Positions 32,642-35,175 of a DNA stretch of 35,175 nt are shown piece by piece. The position numbers and the translations under genes are program-made. The DNA comes from Planctomycetota bacterium (GTDB lineage: Bacteria; Planctomycetota; UBA1135; JADKAF01): NCBI GenBank assembly GCA_016793245.1, contig JAEUHW010000271.1:1-35175 (forward strand), in the 5' to 3' direction. Below the pieces are notes generated by a model. It made no database searches, was not told the origin of the DNA, and saw only the letters and a list, made by a program, of their open reading frames with translations. Position 1 is the first letter of the stretch, and each line of letters opens with the position of its first letter.

Positions 32642-34570
32642 ATGCCTCACTCTCGCGGTGCTTCCGAGCCGCACGAAGCGCTCTCGTTCGATCCTTCGCG
32701 TCGCGAGATCCTCGCGGGTGGCACCGCGGCGCTCGCCGCGTTGCTCTTCCATCGCCGTTCCGCCGCAGCGTTCGCCGATCCGCGGAGCCTGCTCGGCTTC
32801 GCCTCGATCGCGCCGGCCACGGTCGATGCGGTGCGCCTCGCCGAGGGCTACACCGCGGAGCTCCTCTGGGCCTGGGGCGACCCGATCCGCGGCGCCGAAG
32901 CCGGGCCCGCGTGGAAGGAAGACGCCTCGAACTCCGCCGAGGAGCAGCTCCAGCAAGCGGGCATGCACCACGACGGCATGGCGATCTTCCCGCTCGACGA
33001 GCGGGGCGAACGCGCGCTGCTCGCGATCAATCACGAGTACATCGACAACGGTCTGCTCTTCCCCGAGGGCCTCGAGGGCTGGAGCTCTTCGAAGGTGCGG
33101 AAGTCGCAGGCGGCGGTCGGCGTGTCGATCGTCGAGCTCGCGCTCGCGGCGGGGCGCTGGCGCATCGTCGACTCGCGTTACGCGCGGCGCGTGAGCGCAC
33201 TCACCCCTTGCCGCGTGAGCGGTCCGGCCGCGGCGCGGATCGGCGCCGAAGCGATCGGCACGCTCGCCAACTGCGCGCACGGCCAGACGCCGTGGGGGAC
33301 CTATCTCACCTGCGAGGAGAACTTCCGCGAGTTCTTCCACCGCGGCGCCGGCGTCGCTGCGACGAGCTCGGAGGTGCGCTACGAGATCGCGAATGCCGAC
33401 GGAAGTGGAAAGCCCTCGGTCTACGCGTGGGAGCCGCACGACGCGCGCTTCGATCTCGCGCAAGCGCCGCAGGAGGCCGAGCGCTTCGGCTGGGTCGTGG
33501 AGATCGATCCCTTCGATCCCGAGAGCGCGCCGGTGAAGCGCTCGGGGCTCGGGCGCTTCGCGCACGAGAACGCGGCGGTCGTGTTGTCGCGCGACGGCCG
33601 CGTCGTGGTCTATCTCGCGGACGACGCACGCGGCGAGCATCTCTACAAGTTCGTGAGCACGAAGTGCTACGACCCCGCCGATCGCGCGAGCGCGCGCGAG
33701 CTCCTCGACGATGGCGTGCTCTACGTCGCGCGCTTCGATGCCGGCGACACCGGCGTCTGGCTGCCGCTCGTCCACGGCACCGGGCCGCTCGTCGCCAAGG
33801 CGAGCGTGCGCGAAGGCGAGCGCTGCGATCCCGCGGTGCACGGCTTCCGCGATCAAGCCGACGTGCTGATCCACGCGCGCCTCGCCGCGACCGCCGTCGG
33901 TGCCACACCGCTCGATCGACCGGAGTGGGTCGCGATCCATCCCGAGGACGGCGAGTGCTTCGCGAGCCTCACCAACAACAACAAGCGTGGGACGGCGGCG
34001 TTCCCCATCGACGACGCGAATCCGCGCGTGGCGAACAACTACGGCCACGTGCTGCGCTGGCGCGAGTCGCTCGGCGATCCCGCGGCCGAGACCTTCCGCT
34101 GGAGCCTCTTCCAGCTCTGCGGGGATCGCACGCACGCCGATCCCGCGCGCCGCGGCAACCTGAAGGGCCCCGCCGCGGAGCACGGCTTCGCCTGTCCCGA
34201 CGGTCTCGCTTTCGATGCGCGCGGCGTGCTCTGGATCCAGACCGACATGTCGGCCGACGCGATGCGCACGCCCGACTTCGCGCGCTTCGGCACGAACCAG
34301 ATCCTGGCCGTCGATCCGCGCACCGGCGAGACGCGCCGCTTCCTCACCGGTCCGCGCAACGCGGAGATCACCGGCCTCTGCTTCGCTCCCGACGGCCAGA
34401 CGCTCTTCGTGAACGTGCAGCACCCGGGCGAGAACCTGAAGGAGCAGCCGAACGATCCGCGCCGTCCCGACGCGTTCTCCTCTTGGCCGAGCGGTGTGCC
34501 CGGCGCGCGTCCGCGCTCGGCGACGCTGGCGATCCGGCGGCGGGATGGAGGGGTGATCGGGGCCCCTTGA
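32642..34570 (+). CDS. PhoX family alkaline phosphatase (DUF839), Tat-exported
   Basis: A 642-residue exported protein of the PhoX family, calcium- and iron-dependent phosphomonoesterases that release phosphate from organic esters. A Tat-like signal lies at the N-terminus, with SRREILAGGTAALAALLF (Arg20-Arg21). The propeller has the family features HHDGMAIFPLD, LAINHEYID, ANCAHGQTPWGTYLTCEENF (Cys224 in the place of the iron-bridging Cys of PhoX), RFAHENAAVVLSRDGRVVVY and PEWVAIHPEDGECFASLTNN. ACPDGLAFDARGVLWIQTD and ITGLCFAPDGQTLFVNVQHP close it. The start is the ATG at 32642; the longer frame lacks a signal sequence. No phosphate-regulon (Pho box) site was recognised upstream. The gene appears intact. 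Confidence 0.9.
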   Translation: MPHSRGASEPHEALSFDPSRREILAGGTAALAALLFHRRSAAAFADPRSLLGFASIAPATVDAVRLAEGYTAELLWAWGDPIRGAEAGPAWKEDASNSAEEQLQQAGMHHDGMAIFPLDERGERALLAINHEYIDNGLLFPEGLEGWSSSKVRKSQAAVGVSIVELALAAGRWRIVDSRYARRVSALTPCRVSGPAAARIGAEAIGTLANCAHGQTPWGTYLTCEENFREFFHRGAGVAATSSEVRYEIANADGSGKPSVYAWEPHDARFDLAQAPQEAERFGWVVEIDPFDPESAPVKRSGLGRFAHENAAVVLSRDGRVVVYLADDARGEHLYKFVSTKCYDPADRASARELLDDGVLYVARFDAGDTGVWLPLVHGTGPLVAKASVREGERCDPAVHGFRDQADVLIHARLAATAVGATPLDRPEWVAIHPEDGECFASLTNNNKRGTAAFPIDDANPRVANNYGHVLRWRESLGDPAAETFRWSLFQLCGDRTHADPARRGNLKGPAAEHGFACPDGLAFDARGVLWIQTDMSADAMRTPDFARFGTNQILAVDPRTGETRRFLTGPRNAEITGLCFAPDGQTLFVNVQHPGENLKEQPNDPRRPDAFSSWPSGVPGARPRSATLAIRRRDGGVIGAP

Positions 34571-34575
34571 TGGCG

Positions 34576-34609
34576 GCGATGCGGCTCCTCGCGTGGCGCG
34601 TGGCATCGC
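34576..34609 (+). terminator. Possible hairpin after the PhoX gene
   Basis: GCGATGC (34576-34582) pairs with GCATCGC (34603-34609) across a 20-base loop, six bases after the PhoX stop. The loop is long and no T-run follows, so this is weak. Confidence 0.25.
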
Positions 34610-34747
34610 GCTGGGGACCGGGCAGAAACCGATTCGAGCAGCAAAGCGCCGATCGGATCCCGTTCGGGGCGAGGGAGTGGCGACCAGCTCGCGGCGCAAG
34701 GCGCTGCCGAGCGTGGAGATCGCCCACGCTCCCAGGAGATCGCTCGC

Positions 34748-35175
34748 ATGCCTCGTATCCGTCGCCTCGGCCAGGTCTTCGGTCTCGCTCTGCTCTCGGC
34801 ATCCGGAACGCGGGGGGATTGCGTCGCGCAGGAAATGCCGCGGCTCCCGATCTTCTTCGTGGAGAACCCTGCGAGCTCTGCCGAGGTGCCGGTGTACTCC
34901 GGCCGAGCGCAGGCCTTCGTCGCCGAGTTCTACCGCGATCGCATCGCGCTGCGCCGCAGCGATGGGGCGCAGCAGGCTGCCGTCGCGCTGCGCTTTGCGG
35001 GCGCCGCCGCGACGCCGGTTGCCGAAGAGGCGCTGCCCGGCAAGCTGAACGTCTTCGTCGGCGAGGCTACGAACTGGCGCACCGGCCTCGCGCTGCACGG
35101 GGCTCTTCGGTACCGCTCCCTCTGGCCCGGCGTGGACCTCGTCGTGCACGGTCGCGAGGGCGAGCTGCAGTACGA
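34748..35175 (+). CDS. DUF7948 domain protein, N-terminal part only (runs off the window)
   Basis: The first 142 codons of a secreted protein, cut by the window end. It starts with PRIRRLGQVFGLALLSASG, a probable signal peptide. The part seen then matches the N-terminal domain of SBBP-repeat/DUF7948 proteins: an early segment LPIFFVENPASSAEVPVYSG, AFVAEFYRDRIALRR, then LPGKLNVFVGEATNWRTGLA and the typical YRSLWPGVDLVVHGREGELQ. In complete members this is followed by beta-propeller (SBBP) repeats and a surface-targeting tail, usually in large secreted proteins. AGGAG at 34734-34738 lies nine bases before the ATG, so the start is well supported. Confidence 0.75.
   Translation, partial: MPRIRRLGQVFGLALLSASGTRGDCVAQEMPRLPIFFVENPASSAEVPVYSGRAQAFVAEFYRDRIALRRSDGAQQAAVALRFAGAAATPVAEEALPGKLNVFVGEATNWRTGLALHGALRYRSLWPGVDLVVHGREGELQY

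Noticed and set aside
1..35175. Mobile elements, CRISPR arrays, rRNA and tRNA genes
   Set aside because: No transposase, integrase, terminal inverted repeats, regularly spaced short repeats or tRNA/rRNA-like sequences were recognised on reading both strands. A covariance-model scan would be decisive for small RNAs.

Overview
The window is a GC-rich chromosomal segment of ordinary, densely packed bacterial genes. It most likely comes from a member of the Planctomycetota. Three things point there: a secreted PSCyt1-DUF1549-DUF1553 protein coupled to a Tat-exported DUF1501 protein; a TPR-containing Ser/Thr kinase divergent from a Sigma70_ECF-type sigma factor; and several large secreted beta-rich proteins that end in a similar C-terminal domain. 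I recall that tail from deep-branching planctomycetes with many giant secreted proteins, but I could not check this by search. I see no rRNA, tRNA, CRISPR array, insertion sequence or phage gene.

Layout. 1-2.2 kb: a DUF1801-like protein convergent with a secreted PQQ-type sugar dehydrogenase. 2.2-6.8 kb: a small secreted beta protein, a PRC-barrel protein with a small membrane protein downstream, a lipoprotein-like Reg_prop propeller, and a free-standing sigma region-4 protein. 6.8-10 kb: a membrane Ser/Thr kinase with a TPR sensor part, divergent from an ECF sigma factor. 10.1-17.7 kb: two giant secreted proteins, a subtilase with a chain of about 104-residue repeats and a PKD/LamG protein, each followed by a strong hairpin. 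18.2-23 kb, minus strand: an S9 peptidase lipoprotein, a thioredoxin-cytochrome c-copper monooxygenase fusion, and a methyltransferase. 23.1-25.7 kb: an acidic PepSY protein, a LeuT-like sodium symporter and a 44-residue small-subunit-like gene. 25.8-32 kb: an orphan lipoprotein, then the DUF1549/DUF1553 and DUF1501 pair. 32-35.2 kb: a small beta-rich protein, a PhoX-family phosphatase and the start of a DUF7948 protein cut by the window edge.

How they may work together. Much of the window serves the cell envelope and the outside: degradation (S8, S9, sugar dehydrogenase, PhoX), periplasmic redox chemistry (heme and copper proteins), and amino acid uptake that could use peptidase products. 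Regulation is concentrated in the sigma/kinase block at 6-10 kb. The sigma factor there lacks the usual acidic run in region 2.2 and has threonines at that place, which suggests activation by phosphorylation. Gene ends are often marked by long perfect hairpins without a U-tract, especially between convergent genes.
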